From Prado023 sp963714995 (lineage in GTDB: Bacteria; Actinomycetota; Actinomycetes; S36-B12; CAIYMF01), in NCBI GenBank assembly GCA_963714995.1, contig CAVQQP010000017.1, positions 124,001-188,000 of the forward strand: a stretch of 64,000 bases of DNA, read 5' to 3'. Below, piece after piece: positions 18,957 through 29,796 of this stretch. The notes under the pieces are model-generated. The model was not told the DNA's origin and searched no databases. It was given only the letters and a program-made list of their open reading frames with translations. The stretch's first letter is position 1. The number at the start of each line of letters is the position of its first letter. The translations under genes and the position numbers were made by a program.

Positions 18957-21417
18957 ATGGCCCGTCGCACACCTCCGCCCAGCGAGCCCGTCGCCGACCA
19001 GATCGTCGACATCGACATCACCACCGAGATGCAGGGCTCGTTCCTCGAGTACGCCTACTCGGTCATCTACTCCCGTGCCCTGCCCGATGCCCGCGATGGG
19101 CTCAAGCCGGTGCAGCGCCGCATCCTCTACACGATGAACGAGATGGGCCTGCGGCCCGACCGCGGGCACGTCAAGAGCGCCCGCGTCGTGGGCGAGGTCA
19201 TGGGCAAGCTGCACCCGCACGGTGATGCGGCGATCTACGACGCCCTGGTCCGGATGGCGCAGTCGTTCTCCCTGCGGATGCCGCTGGTGGACGGCCACGG
19301 GAACTTCGGGTCCCTCGACGACGGCCCGGCCGCCTATCGGTACACCGAGTGCCGGATGGACCCGGCGGCGATGCCCGATGGTGGCCGGCCTCGACGAGGA
19401 GGTCGTGGACTTCGCGCCCAACTACGACGGCCGCGAGCTCGAGCCCGTCGTCCTGCCTGCCGCCTACCCGAACCTGCTGGTGAACGGGGCCTCGGGGATC
19501 GCCGTGGGCATGGCCACCAACATGGCCCCGCACAACCTCGGTGAGGTGATCGCCGCCGCCCGGCACCTGCTGGCCCACCCCGACGCCACCACCGACGACC
19601 TCATGCGCTTCGTCCCGGGGCCGGACCTGCCCACCGGTGGGCGGATCGTCGGCCTGGACGGCGTGCGCGACGCCTACCACACCGGCCGTGGGACCTTCCG
19701 GATGCGGGCCACGGCGAAGGTGGAGCAGATCACCGCGCGCCGGTCCGGGCTGGTCATCACCGAGCTGCCGTGGAACGTCGGCCCGGAGAAGGTGATCGAG
19801 AAGATCCGCGAGCTCTACAACGCGAAGAAGATCACCGGCATCGCCGACGTGACCGACCTGACCGACGGCGAGAAGGGCCTGCACCTGGTCATCGAGCTCA
19901 AGAGCGGGTTCGTCCCCGAGGCGGTCCTCGACCAGCTGTACCGGCTGACCCCGCTGGAGGAGTCGTTCGGGATCAACAACGTGACGCTGGTCGACGGCCA
20001 GCCGCAGACCCTGGGGCTCAAGCGACTGCTCGAGGTCTACCTGGAGCATCGCCTCGAGGTGGTGCGCCGCCGCAGCCAGTTCCGCCGGACGAAGGCCGCC
20101 GACCGGCTGCACCTGGTCGATGGGCTGCTGATCGCGATCCTGGACATCGACGAGGTCATCGCCGTGATCCGCTCCAGTGACGACACCGCCGCTGCCCGCG
20201 CCCGCCTGATGAGCGTGTTCGACCTGTCCGAGATCCAGGCCAACTACATCCTGGAGATGCCGTTGCGCCGGCTGACGAAGTTCAGCCGCATCGAGCTGGA
20301 GTCCGAGCGCGACGACCTCTCCCGCTCCCTGGCCGAGCTCGACCGGCTGCTCAACGACCCCGACGCGCTGAAGGACCTCGTCTCCCGGGAGCTGTCCGAG
20401 GTCGCCGCGGCGCATGCCACGCCGCGACGCACCGTCCTCCTGGAGGGCCCGGTCCCCGTGCGCAGCGCGGCTGCGGCGGCGGCACCGCTGGAGCTCGCAG
20501 ACGACCCGTGCGAGGTGCTGCTGTCCAGCACCGGACTCATCGCCCGCCGAGCCCTGCCTGAGCCGGCCGGTGACCCGGGCGTCTCCACCGCGACCGGTCC
20601 CCGCGGGACGCACGATGTCGTGGTTGCGCGCGCCGGTGCCACCGTCCGCGGCCACGTGGGGGTGGTCACCTCGACCGGTCGGGTCATCCGCACCCACGTC
20701 CAGGACCTCCCGAGCCTCCCGGGCACGGCGGGTCCGGTCAGCCTGGCCGGAGGCGCGCCCCTGGGTGCGTTCGTGACCCTGGAGCGGGGTGAGGTCGTCG
20801 TCGGCCTGGCCAGCCTCCTGCCCGGGGCCCCGACCCTGGCCCTGGCCACCGCATCCGGGGTCATCAAGCGGGTCGCCGACGAGGCTGCGCCCAACCGGGA
20901 CTCGTGGGAGGTCATCCGGTTGGCCGAGCGCGACGTCGTCGTCGGGGCCATGCCGGTCGCGGACGACGACGAGCTGGTGCTGCTCGCCGATGACGCCCAG
21001 CTGCTGCGGTTCCCGGCGTCCTCGGTGCGCCCGCAGGGCCGGGCGGCGGGTGGGATGGCCGGGATCAAGCTCGCCGGTGGCGCGCAGGTGATCGCCCTCG
21101 GCGTGTGGAGCCCGGGGAGCGCCGGGGTCGTGGTGACCCTGGCGTCGGACTCGGCCGCCCTGCTCGATGCCGGGGGGTCGTTGAAGGTGACGCACGGCGA
21201 GGTCTTCCCGGGCAAGGGCCGGGCCACCGGCGGGGTACGCGCGCACCGCTTCCTCAAGGGTGAGGACGTGCTCAGCCGTGGCTGGATCACCACCTGGCCC
21301 GCGGCGGCCGCCACGAGCAGCGGCGAGCCGTTCGACCTGCCGGAGCCGGACAGCCGCCGCGATGGTTCCGGCGCCCCCTGCGCCTCGGCCCCGGCTGCGG
21401 TGTCGGCCCGGGTGTGA
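18957..21417 (+). CDS. parC: Type IIA topoisomerase subunit A, ParC-like (one frameshift)
   Basis: ATP-dependent topoisomerase A subunit, 819 aa after repair. The N-terminal breakage-reunion domain has LPDARDGLKPVQRRILYTM, KLHPHGDAAIYDALVRMAQ, and the catalytic tyrosine in YRYTECRM. A long coiled-coil and a C-terminal beta-pinwheel follow. The GyrA box QRRGGKG is absent; the equivalent stretch reads RPQGRAAGGMAG. That argues for decatenating ParC rather than gyrase. An extra G at 19377 interrupts the frame right after the catalytic region; without it AAMPMVAGLDEEVVDFAPNY continues normally. An AAGGAG site precedes the ATG. The partner ParE is not in the window. Confidence 0.9.
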
Positions 21418-22421
21418 CCGGGCCCCAGTCGGTGGACGTGGCCGCGGGTCCGGGTGGGGTGCGCTGCAGGGACGCCTCCGCTGCGGCCGGGGAGCCGATG
21501 GCAGGCACGGCGCCGCGGGCTGACGTGTGGATCGCGGTGGAGCACCCCCTGGGCTGGGGCGACGCCGAGCTCGCCCGCAGCGGTCACGGCGTGCGGATCC
21601 TGATGGCACGTGGGCCGCGGGTGAACGCCTCGGCCGGCCCGGCGACCACCAGCGGCCCCGTCGACAGGCACCCGGCCGCAGCCGGACCCCCGACCACCAC
21701 CCCGGGCACCCTGGGCCCAGCGGGGCCCCACGATCCAGACGGTGTTCGGGTGTGGGTCGGGTACGCGGCGGGGACACCGACGCTGCGGGTGGGGCGCATC
21801 GACCGGCCCGAGGACGTGGCCGGGTGGGACCTGTCGGCCATCGCGGCGGGTTCGTTGCGGGACTGGGGCCGGGCGGACCCGGATCCACTGCTCCTCGTGT
21901 GCGCCAACGGCCGACGCGACCGGTGCTGCGGGCACGAGGGTGGTCGCCTGGCGGAGGCGCTGTGGCGCGGTCCCCACCGGGATCGGGTGCTGACCTGCAC
22001 CCACCTCGGGGGCCACAGGTTCGCACCGACGGCCCTGCTCCTGCCGGCCGGGGCGCTGCACGGGAGGCTGGACGAGGCGAGCGCCACCGACCTGGTCGCA
22101 CAGGCCCACGCCGGTCGAACCCCGAGCGCGAGCCTGCGCGGGTTCAGCAGCCTCGACGAGCCCGCGCAGGTCGCTGACGCCCACGCCCGCCTGGTCACCG
22201 GGTACGACGGCCTCACGCCGCTGCGGGTGGACCTGGACGCTCCGCGGGTGGACCTGGACCCGCACGGCAACCCGGACCGGATGGGCGCCGACGTGCGCGG
22301 CTGGGACGCCCGCGACCCGGACCGATCGATGGCGGTCGGCCTCGTGCGCACCGGCGGCTCGGCCCTGATGGCCTGCGGCCGCGCCGCCGAACCGACCACC
22401 CGCTGGCTCCCCGCCCCCTGA
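21414..22421 (+). CDS. Sucrase/ferredoxin-like family protein
   Basis: 335 aa protein of the sucrase/ferredoxin-like family, whose C-terminal half is a thioredoxin-fold [2Fe-2S] domain. The signature LVCANGRRDRCCGHEGGRLA and the second part TCTHLGGHRFAPTALLLP supply the cysteines and histidines. The function is unknown; members are thought to be cytoplasmic redox proteins. The GTG overlaps the parC stop (GTGA), so it is translationally coupled to the topoisomerase, an association also seen in other actinobacteria. The region from about residue 60 to 105 is rich in Pro, Gly and Thr and looks like a linker. Confidence 0.85.
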   Translation: MTGPQSVDVAAGPGGVRCRDASAAAGEPMAGTAPRADVWIAVEHPLGWGDAELARSGHGVRILMARGPRVNASAGPATTSGPVDRHPAAAGPPTTTPGTLGPAGPHDPDGVRVWVGYAAGTPTLRVGRIDRPEDVAGWDLSAIAAGSLRDWGRADPDPLLLVCANGRRDRCCGHEGGRLAEALWRGPHRDRVLTCTHLGGHRFAPTALLLPAGALHGRLDEASATDLVAQAHAGRTPSASLRGFSSLDEPAQVADAHARLVTGYDGLTPLRVDLDAPRVDLDPHGNPDRMGADVRGWDARDPDRSMAVGLVRTGGSALMACGRAAEPTTRWLPAP

Positions 22422-22435
22422 CCCCCCAACCCCCT

Positions 22436-22516
22436 CGATCGATCCGCGTTCGCGCGGCCCGATCCCGGATCCATCCGCCGTAGCGACCGTCGACGCTCCG
22501 AAAGGCGGATCGATCG
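22436..22516. repeat. 81-bp element with perfect 12-bp terminal inverted repeats
   Basis: CGATCGATCCGC at the left end and GCGGATCGATCG at the right end are exact reverse complements around a 57-bp centre. It occupies the 198-bp gap between the sucrase/ferredoxin-like gene and the SDR. The size and layout resemble the element at 11193-11269, though the sequences differ. Confidence 0.5.
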
Positions 22517-22606
22517 GACACGTGCGGGTGGCCACGAGCACCGCTCCGCCCGCCGGAAGGGTGGCGGTCCCCGGTGCGGCTCCCCCACCTCGTCACCGAT
22601 GGGGAG

Positions 22607-22612
22607 CAGAAT
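22607..22612 (+). promoter_or_regulatory. -10 element, possible leaderless SDR transcript
   Basis: CAGAAT, 7 bases before the ATG at 22620. A GGGGAG sequence also overlaps this region, so leadered translation is not excluded. Confidence 0.35.
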
Positions 22613-22619
22613 GCCGCCC

Positions 22620-23402
22620 ATGGATCTTGGACTCGCTGGACGTGCGTACCTGCTGACCGGGGCCTCCCGAGGGCTCGGCCTGGCCGCCGCGGAGGTGCTC
22701 GTGGCCGAGGGCGCCACCGTGGTGCTCTCGGCGCGGGACGACAAGGAGCTCGGCAAGGCCCTGGACCGGCTGGGCAGGACGAATGCCGTGGGGATCTCCG
22801 CCGACCTCGCCGATCCGGACGCTGCCGAGCGCCTCGTGGCCGGAACGGTCGGACGGTTCGGGCGGCTCGACGGTGCCCTGATCAGCGTGGGTGGCCCGGC
22901 CACCGGCACGCCGATGACAGTCACTGACGAGCAGTGGCGCGCCTCCTTCGAGTCTGTCCACCTCGGCGCGGTCCGAATGCTGAGGGCCGTGGCATCCGCG
23001 GCCACCGTCGACCCCGAATCCCCCACCGGGACGGGCGCCTCGCTGCTTGCGGTGCTCTCGACGTCAGCGAAATCACCCATCCCCGGGCTCACCGCCAGCA
23101 ACGGACTGCGACCCGGCCTCGCGATGCTCGTCAAGGACTTCGCCGACGAGCTCGGGCCCCGAGGGATCCGGGTCAATGGCGTCCTGCCCGGTCGCATCGC
23201 GACCGATCGCACCCTCGCCCTGGACGCATCGCAGGGCAACGCGCAGGCGGCCCGGCGGCGCAATGAGGCCGCCATCCCCTTGGGCCGCTACGGGGACCCG
23301 GCGGAGTTCGGCCGGCTGGCCGCGTTCCTGCTCAGCCCGGCGTCCTCCTACATCTCCGGGAGCCTCATCCCCATCGACGGCGGGTCGCTGCGCGCCCTGT
23401 GA
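22620..23402 (+). CDS. Atypical SDR-family oxidoreductase lacking the Tyr-Lys pair
   Basis: 260 aa Rossmann-fold protein with a good NAD(P) motif (TGASRGLGLAAAEVL) and the conserved IRVNGVLPGRI and SGSLIPIDGGS regions of classical SDRs. The usual catalytic YxxxK is missing: in LTASNGLRPGLAML the aligned positions are Ser and Arg. The NNAG motif reads SVGGP. This matches a recognised sub-branch of FabG-like proteins in actinobacteria, so the protein may bind a nucleotide without being a normal dehydrogenase. The start ATG is the one following the -10-like element. The gene is convergent with arfB. Confidence 0.85.
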   Translation: MDLGLAGRAYLLTGASRGLGLAAAEVLVAEGATVVLSARDDKELGKALDRLGRTNAVGISADLADPDAAERLVAGTVGRFGRLDGALISVGGPATGTPMTVTDEQWRASFESVHLGAVRMLRAVASAATVDPESPTGTGASLLAVLSTSAKSPIPGLTASNGLRPGLAMLVKDFADELGPRGIRVNGVLPGRIATDRTLALDASQGNAQAARRRNEAAIPLGRYGDPAEFGRLAAFLLSPASSYISGSLIPIDGGSLRAL

Positions 23403-23431
23403 CCGCTGCGGGAGCCGCGGGTCGCCGAGCG

Positions 23432-23860
23432 CTAGTCCCGCCCGTCCGGGCGGCGCAGGCGCTTGACCTCGGATCGCCGCTTCTTGACCGCGATCCGCCG
23501 GTTGACCGAGCCTCTCGTCGGCTTGGTCGGCCGCCGTGGCCGCGGGGGTGGGGCGATCGCCTCGGAGAGAATCGCTGCCAGCCGGCGCTCGGCCTCCTCC
23601 CGGTTGCGCAGCTGGGATCGGTGCTCGGACGCCGTGACCGACAGGACGCCCCCGGACAGCCGCGGCCCCAGTCTGGCCAGGGCCCGGGCTCGCAGGTCGG
23701 GACCCAGCGACGGGGACGCGGCCACGTCGAACACCAACTCGACGCGGGAGTCGGTGGTGTTCACGCCCTGACCACCCGGCCCCGACGACCGGGAGAACCG
23801 CCACGCCAGCTCGGACTCGGGGATCACCACCGACCCCCGGAGCCTCAGCGGGCCGGGCAC
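23432..23860 (-). CDS. arfB: Alternative ribosome-rescue factor ArfB (peptidyl-tRNA hydrolase)
   Basis: 142 aa class I release-factor-like protein that frees peptides from ribosomes stalled without a stop codon. The GGQ motif (SSGPGGQGVN) that catalyses ester hydrolysis is at about residue 30. The strongly basic tail (KPTRGSVNRRIAVKKRR) inserts into the empty mRNA channel. The GTG at 23860 is chosen because it gives the family length of about 140 and has a GAGG sequence upstream; a longer reading frame would run into the ABC transporter. It lies 46 bp downstream of that transporter on the same strand. Confidence 0.9.
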   Translation of the reverse strand: MPGPLRLRGSVVIPESELAWRFSRSSGPGGQGVNTTDSRVELVFDVAASPSLGPDLRARALARLGPRLSGGVLSVTASEHRSQLRNREEAERRLAAILSEAIAPPPRPRRPTKPTRGSVNRRIAVKKRRSEVKRLRRPDGRD

Positions 23861-23906
23861 GGCTGCCTCGCTACGAACAGTTCTGGCATCGCCCCGTACC
23901 CCATCG

Positions 23907-25817
23907 TCAGGAGTAGGCCAGGTCGGCGTCGTCGACCTCGGAGTCAACGCCGAACTGCGTGCGGGACAGGTCCGCGTACAGGCCTCCGGCTGCCAGCAGC
24001 TCGTCGTGGGTCCCCCGCTGGACCACCCGCCCACCATCGATCACCAGGATCTGGTCGGCAGCGCGGATCGTCGACAGCCGGTGGGCCACCACGAGTGAGG
24101 TCCGACCGGCCAGCGCGGTGGCCAGGGCCCGTTGGACGGCCGCCTCGCTCTCGGAGTCCAGGTGGGCGGTGGCCTCGTCGAGCACCACGACATTCGGCGC
24201 CTTCAGCAGCAGGCGCGCGATGGCCAGCCGTTGCTTCTCCCCGCCGGACAGCCGGTAGCCGCGCTCCCCCACCACCGTGTCCAGCCCGTCGGGCAGCGAC
24301 GCCAGCAGGTCGCCGATCTGCGCGTCGCGACACGCGGCGACCAGCTCCTCGTCGGTGGCACCGGGTCGGGCATAGGTCAGGTTCCCGCGGATGGAGTCGT
24401 GGAACATGTGCGAGTCCTGGGTGACCACCCCGATCGCGTTCGAGAGGCTGGCCAGCGTGGCGTCACGGACGTCGACCCCGCCCACGAGCACGGCCCCGGA
24501 CGTCACGTCGTACAGCCGCGTCACGAGGCTGGTGATCGTGGACTTGCCCGCGCCGGAGGGTCCCACCAGGGCGAACATCTGTCCCGGCTCGATGCGGAAG
24601 TCGACCCCGGTCAGGACCGGCTCCCCGCGCCCGCGTGAGTCCGGACGGGCCACGGACTCCAGGGAGGCCAACGAGACCTCGTCGGCCCCGGGGTACGTGA
24701 AGTGCACGTCGCGCAGCTCGACGGCGGTCGGACCCGCGGGGATGGCAGAAGCGTCCGGCGACTCGGACACCAGGGGCTCGAGATCAAGGACCTCGAAGAC
24801 CCGCTCGAACGAGACCAGCGCGGTCATCACGTCGACCCGGACGTTGCTCAGCGCGGTCAGTGGGCCGTAGAGCCGGGCCAGCAGTGCGGTGATCGCCAAC
24901 AGGGTCCCGATCGTCAGCGTCCCGTCGATCACGAGGTTGCCGCCGACGCCGTAGGCGATCGCGGTCGCCACCGAGGCCACCAGCGTCAGGGCGGTGAAGA
25001 AGTACCGGTTCGACATCGCGATCTCCACCCCGATGTCCCGCACCCGGCTGGCCTTCCCCGCGAAGTTCGACGCCTCCTCCTCCGGCCGACCGAACAGCTT
25101 CACGAGCAGGGCGCCGGAGACGTTGAACCGCTCGGTCATCATCGAGCTCATGTCTGCGTTGAGCTGCATCTGCTCGCGGGTCTGTGCCTGCAGCCGGCGG
25201 CCCATGTACCGGGCCGGGATCAGGAAGAGCGGGAGCAGGATCAGGCTGATGACCGTGATCGGCCACGACAGCGCGAACATCGCGATCAGGATGACCGTCA
25301 GGGTGATGACGTTGCCGACGACCCCGCCGAGGGTGGACGTGAACGCCTGCTGGGCCCCGATCACGTCCGAGTTCAGCCGCGAGATCAGCGCCCCGGTCTG
25401 CGTGCGGGTGAAGAACGCCAGGGGCTGGCTCTCCACATGGCTGAACACCCGGGTCCGCAGGTCGAAGATCAGTCCCTCACCGATGCGCGCGGAGTACCAG
25501 CGACCCACCAGACCCACGCCGGCCTCGACGAGCGCCAGGACCAGGACCAGGACGGCGGACACGGTCACGACTGTCGAGTCGCCGGCGCTGATGCCCTGGT
25601 CGATGAGACGGCGGAACAGCAGCGGCTGGGCCACGACCAGCAGGGAGGAGAACACCAGGGTCACCAGGAACCAGGTGATCTCCCGACGGTAGGGCCGGGC
25701 GAACCCCATGATCCGCCTGACGGTGCCCCGGGTGATCGTCTGATCGGCGACGGACCTGTCCCGCGTGAACGACCTGTAGGTCTGCCAGGGACCGCCGCCC
25801 CCCATCGACATCGACAT
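23907..25817 (-). CDS. ABC exporter with fused membrane and ATPase domains
   Basis: 636 aa half-transporter (type IV exporter). Residues about 45-330 form a six-helix membrane domain with the coupling region TGALISRLNSDV. The ATPase domain has Walker A GPSGAGKST, signature RLSGGEKQR, Walker B VVVLDEAT and the switch histidine in VVAHRLST. It probably acts as a homodimer. The substrate (drug, lipid or peptide) cannot be inferred. The ATG follows AAGAGGTGAGAG, a good ribosome-binding site. The inserted acidic segment SLASLESVARPDSRGRGE just before the ATPase core is longer than in typical members. Confidence 0.92.
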   Translation of the reverse strand: MSMSMGGGGPWQTYRSFTRDRSVADQTITRGTVRRIMGFARPYRREITWFLVTLVFSSLLVVAQPLLFRRLIDQGISAGDSTVVTVSAVLVLVLALVEAGVGLVGRWYSARIGEGLIFDLRTRVFSHVESQPLAFFTRTQTGALISRLNSDVIGAQQAFTSTLGGVVGNVITLTVILIAMFALSWPITVISLILLPLFLIPARYMGRRLQAQTREQMQLNADMSSMMTERFNVSGALLVKLFGRPEEEASNFAGKASRVRDIGVEIAMSNRYFFTALTLVASVATAIAYGVGGNLVIDGTLTIGTLLAITALLARLYGPLTALSNVRVDVMTALVSFERVFEVLDLEPLVSESPDASAIPAGPTAVELRDVHFTYPGADEVSLASLESVARPDSRGRGEPVLTGVDFRIEPGQMFALVGPSGAGKSTITSLVTRLYDVTSGAVLVGGVDVRDATLASLSNAIGVVTQDSHMFHDSIRGNLTYARPGATDEELVAACRDAQIGDLLASLPDGLDTVVGERGYRLSGGEKQRLAIARLLLKAPNVVVLDEATAHLDSESEAAVQRALATALAGRTSLVVAHRLSTIRAADQILVIDGGRVVQRGTHDELLAAGGLYADLSRTQFGVDSEVDDADLAYS

Positions 25818-25931
25818 CTCTCACCTCTTCGAGTGCCCAACACCGCTCGCCGGCAGGATGTTCCCCCGGCCGGGCCACGGCGTCGAGCCGAACGGTCCGT
25901 GCCAGGCCGTCCGGAGGTGGGGCGAGGCCCG

Positions 25932-26727
25932 TCAGCGACCGGCGAACATGGCCGCCAGCTCGCGGATCCGCACGCCCTGGGCACCCCGCTCCGCAGCCAT
26001 CTGGGCGTCATGGGCGGCCGACCACCCAGCGGCGTGCGCGGCATCACGCAAGCAGCGCCTTGGTGCCCGCCACAGCGCCCGGCATGGCGCTGGCACAGCT
26101 CACCGCGACCTCGCGGGCGGCAGCGTCCAGGTCGGCGCGGGGCACGGACCGCAGCGCCAGGCCGATCCGGACGGCCTCCTCTGCGTGCACCCAGCGGCCA
26201 CTGGCGACCAGCTCCAGCGCCCGCGAGTAGCCGACGGCCTCGACCAGCGGGAGGGTGCCGCCGAGGTCGGGGACCAGGCCCAGGCTCGGCTCCTTCATCG
26301 AGAACTGGACGTCGTCGGCCACGACGATCACGTCGCAGCCCAGGGCCAGCTGGAACCCGGCACCGACTGCATGGCCACCGACGGCTGCGACCGTCACGAC
26401 GGGACTCCTGCGCCACCACGAGAACGCCTGCTGGTAGACCGCGATCCGCGCATCGAGCTCGGCGGGCTCCATCGTCGCGAACTGGAGCAGCGAGCCCTCG
26501 CCGGGGATGCCCTCCGGGCTGAGCATCCGCCGATCCAGGCCCGCGGAGAACGAGGGACCCTCCGCGCTCAGCACGATCGCCCGGACAGCTGGGTCGAGGT
26601 TCTCGCCGATCGCGGCCAGCTCCCGCCACAGGGCTGGGCCCTGCGCGTTGCGGGTCTCGGGGCGGTTCAGCCGCACCGTCAGGATTCCGTCGGTCAGGTC
26701 CAGGGCCAGTCCACTCGTCTCGGTCAT
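25932..26727 (-). CDS. Enoyl-CoA hydratase/isomerase family protein (one frameshift)
   Basis: Crotonase-fold enzyme, about 264 aa after repair, expected to hydrate enoyl-CoA in fatty-acid degradation. Visible are the CoA-binding LNRPETRNAQGPALW, the oxyanion-hole segment AAVGGHAVGAGFQLALGCDV, and the catalytic-Glu region KEPSLGLVPDLGG. An extra C at 26049 creates a premature stop after GTKALL. Without it the protein continues RDAAHAAGWSAAHDAQMA and ends MFAGR at 25932, the usual C-terminus. ATG 26727 is preferred over an in-frame TTG. It lies 8 bp after the HTH gene, as in mycobacteria (echA12 region). Confidence 0.88.
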
Positions 26728-26735
26728 ACGAGCAG

Positions 26736-26960
26736 TCAACCAGCAGCCAACCTCGAGGTCCGATCCCGGGTGGCCCCACCGCGTCCGCGCAGGGGCACAC
26801 CTGCATCGGAGAGCATGCGGTGGACGAAGCCGTAGGAGCGACCGGTGCTGGCTGCGAGCTCGCGGATGCTCGCGCCCGCCCGGTACTGGGTCTCCAACGA
26901 CCGGGACAGCTCCGCGCGCTGTTCCCCTGTCACACGCACCGCGCGCGCCCTGCCCTTCAT
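26736..26960 (-). CDS. Small helix-turn-helix DNA-binding protein
   Basis: 74 aa, almost entirely one HTH domain: SLETQYRAGASIRELAASTG as the first helices, then RSYGFVHRMLSDAGVPLR as the recognition part. The ends are highly basic. Small proteins of this type precede enoyl-CoA hydratase and ABC-F genes in many actinobacteria. They resemble the DNA-binding domain of resolvases but lack a catalytic domain, so this is a putative transcription factor. A GAAGGGGGA site precedes the ATG. It is probably cotranscribed with the hydratase. Confidence 0.8.
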   Translation of the reverse strand: MKGRARAVRVTGEQRAELSRSLETQYRAGASIRELAASTGRSYGFVHRMLSDAGVPLRGRGGATRDRTSRLAAG

Positions 26961-27073
26961 GAGGTCCCCCTTCGCCTGGACAGCGTGAACTGCTGGCCCA
27001 CTATGGCGACTTCAGGCCAAGATCGCATCCTGAAGCCGCACGACGGCCACGCACGCCGCACCCGATCCGGCCC

Positions 27074-28672
<1,599 letters not shown>

Positions 28673-28678
28673 TGCCCG

Positions 28679-28684
28679 AGTTTA
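28679..28684 (-). promoter_or_regulatory. -10 element, leaderless ABC-F transcript
   Basis: TAAACT on the minus strand, 6 bases before the GTG at 28672. It is the most consensus-like of the set. Confidence 0.6.
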
Positions 28685-28799
28685 CCCGCCCGCCGTGCTC
28701 GGAATGCCGGGCGCGCGTCGGGCTGCCACCATGTGACGGTGGGGTATCCCCCACGGGGCACCTGGACTCGGTGTGGGCTACTCAGCGAAGGGGTGGAAC

Positions 28800-29753
28800 A
28801 TGCAGTTCGACGACGACAGGGTCGACACCAGCGGCGTCGACGACCTGCGCGACGGCAGGTCCGGTGGCGGTGGCGGCGGCATGGGCGGGGCGGGCGGCAT
28901 GGGGGGCGCCGCGACCGCGAGCATCCTCGCCATGCTCCTGAGGGGCAAGGGTGGCAAGGGCAGCATGCTCCTGCTGCTGATCCTCGGAGGCTTCCTGCTC
29001 TTCTCCCAGATGAGCGGTGGCGGCATCACCCAGCCGGGCGTGGCGGTGCCGGGCGAGGTGACGGCGGCACAGGGGACGGCCGGCGACCTGGAGACGCGGT
29101 GCAACCAGCCGGGCGCGATCCAGCAGTACCCCGACTGCCTGCTCACCAAGGCCTACAACGAGACCGACGAGGTGTGGTCCGCCGAGTTCGCCCGGCTCGG
29201 CCAGGACTACCGGGCCCCGCGGCTGACCTTCTTCGACGGATCGGTGAACACCGCCTGCGGGCCCGCCACGACCGAGGTCGGGCCGTTCTACTGCCCCGGC
29301 GACGAGAGGATCTACTTCGACCTCGGCTTCGCCCAGCAGCTGCAACGGCTCGGGGTCCAGGGCGACTACGCCAACATCTACATCATGGCCCACGAGTTCG
29401 GCCACCACCTGCAGAACATCACCGGCATCGAGAAGCAGGTTCGCGAGCTGCAGGCCAAGGACCGTCGCAACGCGAACAAGTACGGGGTCGCGATGGAGCT
29501 GCAGGCCGACTGCATGGCCGGGGCCTGGGGCCGGATGGCCAACGACCGCGGCAACGTGGCCGTCACCGACGCCGAGGTCAAGCAGGCCATGGCCGCGGCC
29601 TCGGCCGTGGGTGACGACCGGATCCAGGAGGCATCGGGAGCGCGGGTCAACCCCGAGACGTGGACCCACGGGTCCGCCCAGCAGCGCGAGTCCTGGTACC
29701 TGGTCGGCTTCAACAGCGGCGACATCAACCGCTGCACCACCTTCGACCAGTAG
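28800..29753 (+). CDS. Neutral zinc metallopeptidase (YpfJ/KPN_02809 family)
   Basis: 317 aa single-pass membrane peptidase. A glycine-rich cytoplasmic start (GGGGGGMGGAGGMGG) is followed by one membrane helix (SMLLLLILGGFLLFSQM, about residues 59-75) and an extracytoplasmic domain with the zinc motif HEFGHHLQ and the downstream third-ligand region AMELQADCMAGAWG. Cysteines in TRCNQPG, DCLL, ACGP and YCPG may form disulfides. The family function is unknown. The ATG is preceded by AAGGGG and gives the usual MQFDDDRVDTS start. Confidence 0.9.
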   Translation: MQFDDDRVDTSGVDDLRDGRSGGGGGGMGGAGGMGGAATASILAMLLRGKGGKGSMLLLLILGGFLLFSQMSGGGITQPGVAVPGEVTAAQGTAGDLETRCNQPGAIQQYPDCLLTKAYNETDEVWSAEFARLGQDYRAPRLTFFDGSVNTACGPATTEVGPFYCPGDERIYFDLGFAQQLQRLGVQGDYANIYIMAHEFGHHLQNITGIEKQVRELQAKDRRNANKYGVAMELQADCMAGAWGRMANDRGNVAVTDAEVKQAMAAASAVGDDRIQEASGARVNPETWTHGSAQQRESWYLVGFNSGDINRCTTFDQ

Positions 29754-29784
29754 GCACCCGACTGAACCACCCGCACGCCGCGGC

Positions 29785-29790
29785 TATGGT
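29785..29790 (+). promoter_or_regulatory. -10 element, leaderless glycosyltransferase transcript
   Basis: TATGGT, 6 bases before the GTG at 29797. Confidence 0.6.
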
Positions 29791-29796
29791 GACGAC

